Shown: one piece after another, positions 34,311-45,375 of the stretch
Layout: each line of letters opens with the position of its first letter
How positions within the stretch are numbered: position 1 is the first letter of the stretch
Origin: Anaspis maculata
Lineage: Eukaryota; Arthropoda; Insecta; Coleoptera; Scraptiidae
Assembly: GCA_949128115.1 (NCBI GenBank)
Contig: OX421968.1
Span: 8,866,001 to 8,930,000, forward strand
DNA: 64,000 nt
Direction of reading: 5' to 3'
Made by a program: the position numbers and the translations under genes
Notes under the pieces: model-generated
The model's input: only the letters and a program-made list of their open reading frames with translations
What the model was told of the DNA's origin: nothing
Databases searched by the model: none

Positions 34311-34508
34311 AAATAAATAAATAAATAAATTGTTTTCTCCTTATCAGCCTTTTTTTTGCTATAGGAGCTCGCCTTTATTATTGTTACATTTTATATAATT
34401 GAAAAATTGCAGTTTGAGACGAATACAACACCCAGACTACAGCGGGAATCGAACCCGCAAACCTCCGCACCACAGGCAGATACTGACCACCTGTGCTACG
34501 GGGCCGTC
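34311..34508 (-). mobile_element. tRNA-derived SINE, 198 bp, 14-bp target duplication
   Basis: On the minus strand the head reads GGCCCCGTAGCACAGGTGG (A box), with B box GGGTTCGATTCCC; an anticodon arm TCTGC/GCGGA with a GTG triplet resembles tRNA-His. The acceptor stem does not pair, so it is not a tRNA gene. The 3' tail is (TTTA)n at 34311-34332. TTTTCCGATTAATA flanks both sides (34297-34310 and 34509-34522). Confidence 0.9.
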
Positions 34509-34639
34509 TTTTCCGATTAATAGCTGATGTCCCCAAGGGTGGCCAATGGGCACTATTTTTGTTATCCATACATCGTTATCATTATTCTCAAAAAACAGAG
34601 ATCTCCTGTGCACTTCGATGAAGTTGAACTTCTTCTCGG

Positions 34640-35230
34640 GAACTAAAGCTACAGCCCTTGAAGATTGAACTTTATCCGGTGGATAGCTTAGGTTCTCAAG
34701 GACCAAATAGGCAGAATGGCTTTCATAATTCGGCCGCCATCTTGGCTGCCATATTGAAATTTCTTATTAGTGGAACGATTGTCATGAAACTTGAAACTTA
34801 CCCTTGTCTAGTACGATCATTCTTATTTTCAAGCCAAATTTCATGATTGCCCCACCATCTTGGCCGCCATATTGAAATCTCTTATAAGTGGGAGGATTTT
34901 CATGAAACTTGAGAGTTACGCTTGTCTCGTACGATCATTCCTATTTTCAAGCTGAGTTTCATAATTCTGCCGCCATCTTGGCCGCCATATTGAAATCTCT
35001 TATTAGTGGAACGATTTTCATGAAACTTGGAACTTACCCTTGTCTAGTACAATCATTCTGATTTTCAAGCCGAATTTCATGATTCTGTCGATATTTTGGC
35101 CGCCATATTGGAGTTTTTTGCCAAAGACGGTAGAACCCTAATTACTTAACATCTAGCGTTCACTAATCCTCCAAAAAGAAAGTGCGCTACTGAGCCTCAT
35201 GCCCATGAGGCGTATTCGCTTGTTTCCATT
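34640..35230. repeat. 118-bp tandem repeat with conserved element end
   Basis: About 3.3 units of a 118-bp repeat (GCCGCCATCTTGGCCGCCAT; GTCTAGTACGATCATTC) at 34720-35115, followed by the end block AAGTGCGCTACTGAGCCTCATGCC, a CCTCAT/ATGAGG hairpin and GTATTCGCTTGTTT. The same units and end occur in reverse complement at 43758-44110. Confidence 0.85.
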
Positions 35231-35976
35231 TCACCTCTACTCGTTTTCGAAATTTCAAATAAAAACCACCTATAGGGGGCCGCATTTATCTTCATGTCGC
35301 TGTAACTCACTTATGAAGCATTTTTCAACAAAATGCTACTTGAAGAAAAAATGTCACAATCTTCCTATATTCATCAAATGCCAATTTTCAAACTTAGCAT
35401 TGGCAACTTTGAAGGAGGCTAGGCGCGGCGGTCGTAGGAATCAGAAATCACTGTGTGTGTTACTGGTTGCTATTTTTTTCGTTGCTCGAAAGTGTTTTAG
35501 GGCTGTACTAACTTATGAGCGGATTTTTTTTTCGCGAAGCGAAAACTTATGAGCGACGTTTTTGGAAAAACAAACAAGAAACATCCGACTATTAGGCAGA
35601 TACCTAATTTATTTAAACAAATTTATTTCCGCTAAGTGTGGGGCTAAGTGAAATATCATCAATTGAACTATCAATTTTTGAAAAATTAACTGAACAAAGA
35701 TGAGACAAAGCGAAATGCTGCTTAGTAAAAAATATCTTCGATTGATTTATTGGCACCGTTTTGTGCATGGTAGCAAAAGTAGTAATCTATGTACCAATAT
35801 TAAATTTCGAATGCGAAGATAACTGTATATTTTGCATTATAAAGTTTTCAGTAAATTCTTGCAAAAATTTCGGTTTGCCCTAATGTCGGGGCACCTACAT
35901 GTTCCATGTAAGGTCATTGCTCATAAAAAAAAGTGTTCAAATCAGTACACTCCGTGTCAAAAACTGTACGCGCCGG
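35231..35976. other. Intergenic, no recognisable feature
   Basis: No supportable gene. The frame at 35199-35552 has no family signal and overlaps the repeat end. Confidence 0.4.
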
Positions 35977-37300
35977 CCGGCTGGCTGGGTGGCTCAGAAG
36001 CATGCATAAACCCAGGGCCGGCTTTACAGCTTTTGGCGCCCAAGACCAAGTTCTGTAATGCGCCCTTGTATGAATAAAAATCGGTTGTGTCACCCCAAAA
36101 CTTTCCCGACTAGTATCCAGGAACCTATGTAAATTTTTGTTTGAAGCGTCCCTTCGGGTGGAAAGTTGGAATTAGAAAAAAGATTGAAAATAATTTCAGG
36201 AAATTGAAAATTTTGTCAGGGAAAGTTGAATTTTCCGGGAAAACCACGAATCTTACTCCAAATCGTCTTATATTGTAAAAAATCGTGAATTAAGGCTCCA
36301 ATTCAAACTCCATAATTCAAGTCAGGTCTCGAGACTCCAGGCCGGTTTCACATTTTCAAGCGGAAAATTCCCAGGAAATTGGAAAAAGAAGGTTGGAAAA
36401 TGTTCAAGAGCCAGTTACCTCTTGTTTTAAAAAAATAGTGAAAATCTGTTCACGGGATAAAAAGTTGGAAAATTTGCAGTTTTTCCAGAGAAGAAAACTG
36501 GAAAACAGTGAGTCCGATTTCAAAAGTTTTAGCTCCAAAAATTAATTCAATCTTTTCTACAACTTTCACTCCCAGCATGTCTGCATCTCAAATGAATATT
36601 TCGTGGGGCTCACTGCATGTCGAAGTTTTGCAGTGCATTTTTTCAAATTCACAGAATGTGCAAGTTTCACTTTGAAAAAATTACCGTCGAAAAACCGGAA
36701 CCGTGTCGATTTTGAAAATAGGCCTACACGACGCCCAATCCAATCTACTTTTGATTTCAGTTGCAATTTTCCATAAAAAGTCGATCCCCGAGTATGAATG
36801 AATGTTTGAGTGGAGTCCTACAACAAAAGCGAATCGTTCTGGTCAAAACCAGGGCGAGAGGCCGTCTCAGGTGGCAACGGCCAGGAGAAATTTTAAAAAT
36901 TCATAACGCCTGACTGAAGGATGGTGAAAAACTGCAACTGCAGACTTAATTTGACTCTTTTGTTGTGTTGCTCCCTGCCAATTTTGGTTTCAATCCGTCG
37001 AATAGATTTTCAATAATTAAATGGTATAAAGTTTTGAACTTAGACATTTTTTGTTTTTTGACAGATGACAGATAGGGCAATACTTTTAACTGTTCTTAAC
37101 ACAGTTTTTCAGGGGCTTTCAAATGACATATTGCAAGTCAAGTTCCGTGAGATATAGCTTTAGACATTTGTTGACAGTGACACTTCCGTTTGACAGATGA
37201 CAACCAAAAACTAATGGGCTCTTTCCAGGAAGCAACCATGTCCGTATGCCAAATGTCAAGTCGATCCAGTCAACGGTTCGGCAGTTATCGTGGAAGATCA

Positions 37301-37335
37301 CAGACACACACACACACGCACACACACACACACAC
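37301..37335 (+). repeat. (AC)n microsatellite
   Basis: ACACACAC run with one CGC interruption near 37318. Confidence 0.95.
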
Positions 37336-37440
37336 TCAAATCTCAAAACTTTTTTTCTGCACGATTACAATACTTCCCCTTCCATGTTGGTGGGGGTCGG
37401 GAAAGTAAAAAATAGCATCGCAAGCGATTTTTTTTTTTAG

Positions 37441-38578
37441 ATGATAACAATATAGTCCAGGAATTTTAGCTTTTTAAATCGCAGCGAACAAAAATGATAA
37501 CTAGCCGTTTCTTTGTATTTAAGCTCAGTTAAGCATGTAGTTCAACATAGTAAAAGTCCTCAAGAATCCGGTGTGAGCTTCGGCCGTTGTGGCCTCGAGA
37601 AGAACTTGAGGGTCAGTTTTTTGCGTATATCTCATGAACAATAGCACTTGGGAAAAAAGTTCTCGGGAAGAAATTGTTGAAAATTTTATTGTCTACAAGA
37701 AAGATCCTTACACATTTCATCGTCAGTCATATCCTTCTTCGTCAAAACACAAGAAAATAAAAATAGTCCAGATGCTCGATGCTGAAGACTGGTATGGACC
37801 TTGAGTTTTATGATGGCGGAGTACCACTTTGTAGAGGTGTTGTTTGATCCACTCTCTTTGGTTGAAATTTGGAGCCATCAAGACGAACTATGCCGGCGGC
37901 ATATACAGGGTGAAATAAAAATAAAAAGTTAAACATTTGTACCTCGAGAACCAAAATATGTGAAGACATGTGAATCGCCATAAATGATTCTGATTTCATG
38001 GTCATGAAATCGTCGTAAACTAGAATTGAATATCTTGAGCCGTTCTTGAAATATCTTCAAAAGACTGAAGTTGTTACCAAAAAAAGAATATATTTTCGTC
38101 TACTTATCAGAAAAAAAGTTGACTGTGTTTTTTCTAAAATTAGTTGGTCTAGAGAGGGCTTTTCACTGTAATTTCATTTTAAATGTAATTTATTATTGTT
38201 TCGATTTAAAACACCAAGTTTCGATTCAAGATTTGAAGAATTACTGATATACGGTAAACTTTTTTTTTTTTCGTTACGACTTCAGTCTTCTGAAGATATT
38301 TCAGAAACGGCTCAACATATTTGATTCAAGTTCACGACGACTTCATGACCATGAAATAAGAAATATTTTTGGCGTTTTATATGTCTTCGCATATTTTGGT
38401 TCTGACCTCTGATCCTCAAACTGATCCTCAAGTTCTTCTCGAGGCCACAACGGCCGAAGCTCACACCGGATTCTTGAGGACTTTTACTATGTTAAACTAC
38501 ATGCTCAACTGAGCTTATATAATAAATTCCAGCTAGTTATCATTTTTGTTCGCTATTTTTTCTATAATTCCTGGACTA
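37441..38578. mobile_element. Second copy of the palindrome core seen at 17.3-21.6 kb
   Basis: TAGTCCAGGAATTTTAGC, TAAGCTCAGTTAAGCATGTAG and AATCCGGTGTGAGCTTCGGC at the left are mirrored at 38425-38578. The centre carries CAGGGTGAAATAAAAA at about 37905, matching element C. The right arm has lost the segment that mirrors the reading frame, because it jumps from the C-like centre straight to CTGATCCTCAAG. Confidence 0.8.
37634..37804 (+). pseudogene. Third copy of the unrecognised palindrome-arm reading frame
   Basis: Reads MNNSTWEKSSREEIVENFIV, then YKKDPYTFHRQSYPSSSKHK, KIKIVQMLDAEDW and a stop after YGP, a frameshift relative to the copies at 18433 and 19278 (one extra base in GACTGGTATGG). 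Core residues are retained. Family unknown. Confidence 0.5.
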
Positions 38579-38918
38579 AATAATGCTCGCAATAATGTTG
38601 ATAATAATTGAAAATTGCACGAATTGTGAGTGAAAAAGCGCCGCAGCCGACATTTTTTCGAGATAATAGAGAGATAAAAGGCGCCCAGGCGCCCCCCCAA
38701 AGTTTGGCGCCCGAGGCGGTCGCCTCGCTCGCCACACCCTAAAGCCGGCCCTGCATAAACCAACGCGCTTGCAACCCATATTTCAACGATCAACGCGTCT
38801 ACTCAGACCGAGGTCCGATTCCGGCCGGTGCGGCGGAAGAAAACTTTTCCGGGCCAAACATCGCTAAAAACGTTGAAATGATAGTGTTGTAGAAAATATG
38901 AATGTGTATAATAGAACT

Positions 38919-39232
38919 TTTTTTGCGGTATGCGGGGATCCGTGTACTCACTGGCAGTCCCTCCTAAGCCCTGCCTCAGTACCCTGAGAACGGCGCCGGG
39001 TGATTCGCACACCACCCACCATTTTATGGACGCATCAACAGCGAAGTTATAAGCGCCCTTTTTCCGGTGTCTATCTCGTTTCACTCTTTTCCCCTTGACG
39101 TGACCGCGCGGTGGTACACGCCAAGGTACTAGAGAGCGCATGAAAATTTTTACCTGGCCCAGGCCGGATTCGAACTCACTATCTCTGGAATTGCTTCCAA
39201 AGACGGAGTCCCCCGCGCTACCAGCCGGGTTT
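38919..39232 (-). mobile_element. tRNA-derived SINE (family 2), 314 bp, 12-bp target duplication
   Basis: On the minus strand: AAACCCGGCTGGTAGCGCGG (A box), GAGTTCGAATCC (B box), then a body with TCTCTAGTACC and GGGGAAAAGAGTGAAACGAG, ending GCAAAAAAA. TATAATAGAACT flanks it at 38907-38918 and 39233-39244. A second copy of the family is at 53372. Confidence 0.92.
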
Positions 39233-39345
39233 TATAATAGAACTGTTGTAACGAAAATTTGAAATAAGGTGTCAAAACTCCTACGGCCGAATGTAATGTC
39301 GAAAATGGGAAAAACCATAACTATATTTATTTTATTATTTATTAT

Positions 39346-40076
39346 TATTATTAAAAGCTGTACGCGTTTTTAATGGGCAATCACTGTACATATGTACTTT
39401 TTTTTATTTATGAACACAGCAACTAGATTTTCAATTAGCTACACTCCACTGACATGTAAAATGATAATTAAATTGAATAACTAATAAAAAAAATATATAT
39501 CACTATAAATTATAAATTACTATTATTGGTTCACTGATTTGTTAATTTCATTCTGAGTAGCGGTAAGTTTTGGTGTAGGTAGTAGAGGAATTCCACAAAT
39601 TTGACAGTGAAAGTCATTTGGCGGAAATTATTGGTGGTGGGTGATACGATGAAGATATCTCCGCAATGAATTCGCCAAAGTTCTTGGTTCGTAATAATTA
39701 ATTATGAGTTGAGGGATAAATCATTTCTGAAACCGAAGTTTCTTCCCTGTATTCCGAAATGCTCCTGGATGATGATGTGTAAAAAAGTCATCGATTGGTC
39801 CGTTATATGGAAGATTGAATGTCGCCTTGCATGATTGTGTTGCTTATTGGCAAATATTGAAATTCGCGTTTGTACAAACACACTCAAAAATTTTTCATTT
39901 CCCAATGTGTTCCCGTTATAGCTGTCACTGGGTCCCTATATTTTCGTTAATTTGCCAGGAAACTCCTCCACCCAGGTCCCCCATGTTTATTGTTCTCGTC
40001 TCCGTCGATCTTTCATTTAATTTATATTCATAAGATACGAAATAGGATCGATAAATAGAAGGTGCGGGGTACTTAC
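39346..40076. other. Probable intron sequence 3' of the LDLa exon
   Basis: No further exon is recognisable on the minus strand here. The plus-strand frame at 39815-40033 has no family signal. Confidence 0.4.
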
Positions 40077-40202
40077 TTGAGCATTCTTTAATATCTTCGT
40101 CTGATCCGTCCTCGCAGTCGCTCTCACCGTCGCACAGGTATGAAATAGGGATGCATTTTTTATTGGCACAGGTGAATTGTCGTAAGGAACAAGGTACACC
40201 AT
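40077..40202 (-). CDS. Exon encoding one LDL-receptor class A domain
   Basis: The minus-strand exon is 126 bp (42 codons), preceded by TTCTTTCAG and followed by GTAAGT. It encodes [20 protein letters not shown], then [20 protein letters not shown]. All six cysteines are present in LDLa order, with the calcium-binding acidic cluster (CDG-x-x-DC-x-DGSDE). The exon is phase 1 at both ends, the symmetric phase typical of shuffled LDLa exons. Such modules occur in extracellular or membrane receptors, vitellogenin/lipophorin receptors, LRP, nidogen-like and serine protease proteins. Which gene this is cannot be told from one exon; the rest lies outside recognisable sequence here. Its upstream intron contains a LINE from 40258. 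Confidence 0.9.
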
Positions 40203-40257
40203 CTGAAAGAAGAAAAGCAAAATTGAATAAAGGTGAATTCGAGGGTGAATTCTACCA

Positions 40258-40880
40258 TAGATAGATAGATAGATAGATTGGCTTTATTCCCTATAATAAC
40301 AATTACAGAGAAACGTCGAACATTTCGAAGATAGTGATATGGTGTATAAATAAACTATGTATAAATAAAATACTAATGTAAATGACAAAACACAACATAT
40401 TAAAATTGTACATCAAACTCAAGATGACTGAAAAATTCCTCGACAGAGTATAAGCTTTTTTTTAGGAGGTGTAGTTTCATTTTTTTGATGAAGAGGTTCT
40501 CAGGCAGCAAGCGAAACTCATCGGGCAGCTCATTGTACAGCCTGGGACCCCAGTAGCGCAGTCCTCTCGTATTATTTGTGCGGCAGAACGGTGTAGAGAA
40601 GTTTTCTCTTCCCCTGGTCTCGTATCCATGCCGGTCGCCATTTTTTGCGAAATGAAGTCGGTTTTGGTGGACGTATCTGAGAGTATTGAGAATGAAGAGA
40701 CTACTCAGGGTGAGTATTCTGTGCTCTTTGGAGAGTTCCCTGCAACTTGTTCTGCTCTTCACTCCTACCAACGCTCTGACCGTTTGTTTTTGTAGACCGA
40801 AGACTCTTCCGACCTCCGCCGATGTACCCCAGAAAAGCACGCCATACTGGAGGACGGCCTGTACTCTAGCAAAGTACAGC
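40258..40880 (-). pseudogene. 5'-truncated LINE, reverse-transcriptase C-terminal tail, (TATC)n 3' end
   Basis: The minus-strand frame 40840-40400 is open for 146 codons: LFWGTSAEVGRVFGLQKQTV, SRTSCRELSKEHRILTLSSL, then ETRGRENFSTPFCRT, GLRYWGPRLYNELPDEFRLL and SLYSVEEFFSH. This is the conserved tail of jockey/CR1-like ORF2. No stops break this part, so the copy is fairly young. The 3' end is ATAAAGCCAATC followed by a TATC microsatellite at 40278-40258. It sits about 55 bp upstream of the LDLa exon acceptor. Confidence 0.88.
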
Positions 40881-40933
40881 GATCTTGCTGTACTGCTGTA
40901 CAGCTGTACATAATAAATGTACAGATTTATACC

Positions 40934-42156
40934 CTTGACAGACTGGAAAACTTGATGATCATTAAGCGTAAATTACGATATGAATGACCGTGTCACGTCG
41001 TCATTTACTTAATGATCATTTAAAACGTCATTTAGGACCTTAATGATCATTAACATGAGTAACCATAATGACCGAATAATCGCCGGTGGTCGTGCATCAT
41101 CGCCGTGATTTTTTAATACCATTGCCAGCGTTTCTGCAATGAATCGCGATATCTGTCATTTCAGTACGCCATTCCGAGTGTCAGACACGTATTTTTGTAA
41201 TGGAGGAACTAGATTTTGTGTTTTGCCCCTTGCAACAACATTTCTTGTACCATATTATGAAATAATGCCCGTAGCGTGCACGTATAAACACGTACGAAAA
41301 ATTAAAAATGCCCCGTTTTAAATAAGAAATGACCACCTATCGCGGAATTTGGATGATACGAACACTGCAAACGTGCAGCACGATATCGACGGACGGCACT
41401 TTATTTTTGGGCAAAGTCGAATTTATTGATGAGGAGATAGGTTTTCGTAAATATCCGTGAGACATTGAGGTATATAATGCCCGTAGCGTGCACGTAGGTA
41501 TAAGCACGTACGAAAAAATACTAATCGCAAAAGCAGTTGAAAAATTACAAAAAAGTTAAAATGACCACACGATTGATACGAACATATGAACTTTAACATT
41601 ATGCATTTGTCAGTTGCTTTGCCACTTGCTAGCCGCGCAAATAAACCAGGGCCGCGCGAAATTCAAAATTGGTTAGACTACTTGGACTATGGGACTATGC
41701 GATTTTGATCAGGTTATTGACTAAATCATCAGTTTCTTATTCTTCTTTTCCTCCGTTTCTTTCGACTCAATACAAATTCAACATATATTTTGGCAACAAA
41801 TAAAGATAGTATGGTGTGGTGTGAACATTGCAAGCATTGATAAAATAATTATTGCTTTCTTGATTAAATGGAATCTAAGCTAAATACCACCTCACACCTC
41901 AACGAAAATATGAAATTATTATTATAATTATAGATAATAAGGGCAATAATAGCCCCCAATACTTCGGACCATTCGATAATTTGACATTGACATTTTAGGG
42001 GAAAATTGATCGCCACGTTTATCTACGCGGTACGGCGCAAGCTCATCGGCTTATTACGATTTGTAGTGTGTCACCCCCAAATTCGCAATCGTCATTTAAC
42101 GTTAATGATCATTAAGTCTAATGATCGTTAACGTGCAGTCTGTCTAGGATACAACA
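40934..42156. mobile_element. Complete TTAATGATCATTAA-family transposon, 1.2 kb
   Basis: Left end CCCTTGACAGACTGG and right end CAGTCTGTCTAGG are imperfect inverted repeats, each followed inward by ATGATCATTAA motifs and a GTGACA/TGTCAC region. It lies in reverse complement to the split copy at 4371-13390 and provides the empty site for the insertion there. No transposase is seen. Superfamily unassigned; TA-like flanks. Confidence 0.75.
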
Positions 42157-42165
42157 CAAGCCCGT

Positions 42166-43240
42166 ACAAATGACAGATACACCTATTTCAACTGATATAT
42201 TACCTTCGATTACAAAATGATCATTCAGAGAACAGTATATTTTCTGTAATCTCTATTAACATACTAAAAATATGTAATAACAATAATGTGAAACTCAAAA
42301 CAGCGAATATGAAATGGTCATTTGCTTCTAACTTTAACCTGATACGTTCTTTTTTTGAAACGCTTTCTGAGTATATGTTCCGTCTTGCCATCTTAACAAG
42401 CACAAGTACATACAAAAAGGGGTCCATAGATGTCTGTAATTCAATTTTGAATGAAACTGCAGATTTTATAAAATGACCACGGCAGAACTACGTTCGTTGT
42501 TTGTTCTCCACGATACCCAAATTGTGTTTGTTCACTTCTAGCGCATTTCAGACATATCTATGCTTTGTACAACTATGGAAATGCTTGACCCTCTCTACTA
42601 TTTTCTCTCGTTATTATGTACATTCGAGCACGTTTGAATATTAAATGGAAATGGAAGTGCGGAATACAGGTACCTATCTACCATCAATTATTGGAATGCG
42701 TAATCACCCAATACACGTTTTTTCAACAGTTCGTCAACAATTACCCGTGCTATTCATTAGTTACGTTTTATTCAACCCTCGATTCGACCCATAGGTTGCT
42801 GGAAAAAATAATGTGAAAATTTACACCTGTATAACAGGTCCAAGGCTAGACGCGTAGAGTAGGTGCAGGTACATATAAATTGTAATTAACCAGTAGAGCT
42901 TTTAACATAATCTAATGCCTACCGGGCTTGAGTAAAACAAACAGACCCCGCTTCCATGTTTCATAAATAATGTATTAAAGCGAAAAGGGAAAGGGAAGTT
43001 GAATTTTGGCATCGAAATTAAAATTAAAAACATTTCCAACGCCGTTATTAGGTACCTGGCCCTGGCCTACCTCTACCTACCTGTTCATGAAAAAATCAAA
43101 ACACAAGCTTTTCTTACCTATACTTTTACATTCATCTCTTTCTACACACGATAATAAAATAAATCGATATTAAATTAAAATAAAAATATCAAAATCGGTC
43201 CAGAGGGAGAAGTTGCAGGGCTCTAGGTAACTTTCTTCCT
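42166..43240. other. Intergenic or intronic, no recognisable feature
   Basis: AT-rich; no supportable gene. Confidence 0.4.
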
Positions 43241-43246
43241 CGAGGC

Positions 43247-43301
43247 GCAGCATTGCTCATTGGCTCTCATGCGCACTAGAGCCAATGAGCGATGCTGCGC
43301 C
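43247..43301. repeat. Hairpin
   Basis: GCGCAGCATTGCTCATTGGC pairs with GCCAATGAGCGATGCTGCGC around a loop that contains CATGCGCACT. Confidence 0.9.
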
Positions 43302-43757
43302 AACGGCTAAAATTGAAACCACGGCTAAATCAGTCGACTAAACCTGCACTTTTAGAACGCATAATTGATCATCCAGGTGAAATCTATGGTAAAAATACGT
43401 TCAAATAGTCCGACGACAGAGAGACAAATGGGCCATAATAGAGCACTTTCTTCGAATATGCGTAAAAATCCGAAGAAGATCGATCGCAGCCGCAGATCCT
43501 AAGATTTTGCGAGCACCATCCTAGGGCTTTCACTTGCCACAGAAAAATGTTCTTTTTTTTTAGGGTGGACTCTCTACATATTGATATCAAGAAAACCTAA
43601 TTAAATAAAAACAATTGCAGCTTAAGATATGTAGCTGCGAATTTTCAAGCAATGTTTCATCAATTTTCTCAATCGAATAATTTCGGCTCCAAATATTTTT
43701 ATGGAAAAATCACCCGGATCTGTCATGCAGAATATTGAAGAATCCACCCTGAAAAAA

Positions 43758-45375
43758 ACAAGCGAATATGCCTCATGGGCATGAGGCTCAGTAGCGCACT
43801 TCCTTTTTGAAGGATTAGTGAACGCAAGATGCCAATCAGGTACCGTTATTTGGGCAGAAATTTCAATATGGCGGCCAAAATAGCGTCAGAATCATGAAAT
43901 TTGGCTTGAAAATCGAAATGATCGTACTATAGACAAGGGTAAGTTCCAAGTTTCATGAAAATCGTTCCACTAATAAGAGATTTCAATATAGCGGCCAGGA
44001 TGGGGGCACAATGTTGGAATTTGGCTGGAGAATAAAAATGATCATACGAAACAAAGGTCCCAAGCTCCATGGAAATTGTTGAGTGATATGAAATTTCAAT
44101 ATGGCGGCAAGATGGCGGCAGAGCATCATTTGTTCAAAATCGGATGTATTTTGATGAAGCCGATGAAGTTCACATCGCCTGTAAATTTCACTCAAATCGG
44201 ACCACTTTCAGAGAAATTCAAAATGGCGGACCAAAGATGGCGGCCAAATGACAGAAATCATCAAAAAAATTTATATGGTGGACACGTACGCATTTGATTA
44301 GCATTTGCACCACATCGATATCTCTTTTCGTTGAGGCATAATTCTCCTAGTTCTATAATTTTGAAACATGTTTAATATGGAGATTACAAGATGGCGGCGA
44401 GGCATCATTTGTCAAAAATTGGATGTATCTTAATTAAGTTCACATCGCCTGCAAATTTCACTCAAATTGGATTACCTTCAAAGAAATTCAAAATGGCGGA
44501 TCAAAGATGGCGGCCAAGTAACAAAAATAATTGGTCAACTTTATATTGTGGACACGTATGCGTTCGATTGGCGTTTGCACCACATCGATATCTCTTTTCG
44601 TTGAGGCATAATCCACGTTTACCATCACGTACATCACTTCAGCGCATACATGAGAACGCATACCTGCAGAGCGCGGTAATTTCAATTTTGACGCACGAAG
44701 TGTCACTGTCAATATGGCAACTGTCGGTAAATAATCGAAATGTAAACAAACATAAGAAACCTCCTAACCATTCAACATTTAATATTGTTCAGAATGAAAT
44801 GTTACGTGCCGTATATGGCAAAAAGACGCAGAAAAGATTCAGGTGATACGAAACACAACGAGCTGCAAGGCGATCACCGAAACAAAAGCATTATTAGGTT
44901 AGGTCTGTCGATTTGCGTGACATTTACACACGCACACCGTATTACAGTGTTGTCAACTTGTTGTCGTGATATGAGATATGGCAACGTCCTACTTTCACAG
45001 GTATGCGCAGAAGCCTTCCGGGAAACGTGGATTCTCCTAGTTCTATCACTTTGAAACATGTTCAATATGGAGAATATAAGGTGGCGGCGGGGCATCAATT
45101 ATCGGAAATTGGATAGATCTTGATGTGGTTTACATTGCCTGCAAATTTCATTTAAATCGGATCACTTTTAGAGAAATTCAAAATGGCAGATCAAAGATGG
45201 CGGCAGAATAACAAAAAACCAAAAGTCAACTTGACATCCTGGACATATGTACTATTGATCAGCGTTTATACCACATCGATATCTTTCTTCCCTGAGGACT
45301 TATCCCGGGTACGGACAGACGGACAAAGTGAAGCTAAAAGCGCCTTTTTTCCCATTTTTTGGGAAAGTGCGCTAA
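43758..45375 (+). mobile_element. Helentron/DINE-like element with tandem units
   Basis: Begins with the AACAAGCGAATATGCC block, a CCTCATGGGCATGAGG hairpin and TCAGTAGCGCACTT. It continues with two to three 118-bp units, then roughly 280-bp units at 44098, 44377 and 45063 (GGCGGACCAAAGATGGCGGC; CACATCGATATCTC). It closes with GACAGACGGACA, a TTCCCATTTTTTGGGAA hairpin and GTGCGCTAA. Both ends carry AAGTGCGCTA in opposite orientation. A hairpin just upstream of a CTRR end and internal tandem arrays fit Helentron/HINE structure (known); no Rep/helicase is present. Confidence 0.6.
44613..45030. mobile_element. Small transposon, 418 bp, AT target duplication
   Basis: Ends CCACGTTTACC and GGGAAACGTGG are inverted repeats. 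The neighbouring tandem unit (GGCATAATTCTCCTAG at 44334) is the empty site and shows that AT was duplicated (44611-44612 and 45031-45032). A 2-bp AT duplication fits ISL2EU-type elements; inference only. Confidence 0.85.

Larger units (their letters stand above)
36013..38753. mobile_element. hAT element, 2741 bp, perfect 8-bp target duplication
   Basis: Ends CAGGGCCGGCTTTA and TAAAGCCGGCCCTG, with subterminal GGCGCCC words at both. CATAAACC is duplicated at 36005-36012 and 38754-38761. No hAT transposase frame is recognisable; the right half is largely occupied by a palindromic element (37441-38578). An (AC)n tract lies at 37301-37335. Confidence 0.93.
35977..39345 (+). mobile_element. Probable tRNA-derived SINE, interrupted by a hAT element and a second SINE
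   Basis: CCGGCTGGGTGGCTCAGAAGC at 35982 (A-box-like) continues, after removal of the hAT element and one 8-bp duplication, into CGCGCTTGC... and GGTCCGATTCC (B-box-like) at 38813, then GGAAGAAAACTTTTCCGGGCC. The body is split again at 38918 by a minus-strand SINE and ends in ATTTATTTTATTATTTATTA at about 39325. The A-B box spacing is long, so the assignment is moderate. Confidence 0.5.

Noticed and set aside
34433..34505. tRNA-His(GTG)-like sequence on the minus strand as a true tRNA gene
   Set aside because: A and B boxes and the anticodon arm fit, but the acceptor stem does not pair, and the block lies within a unit with a 14-bp target duplication and (TTTA)n tail, so it is a SINE head.
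39150..39232. tRNA gene in minus orientation
   Set aside because: Same reasoning: no acceptor pairing, long SINE body downstream, and a direct target duplication.
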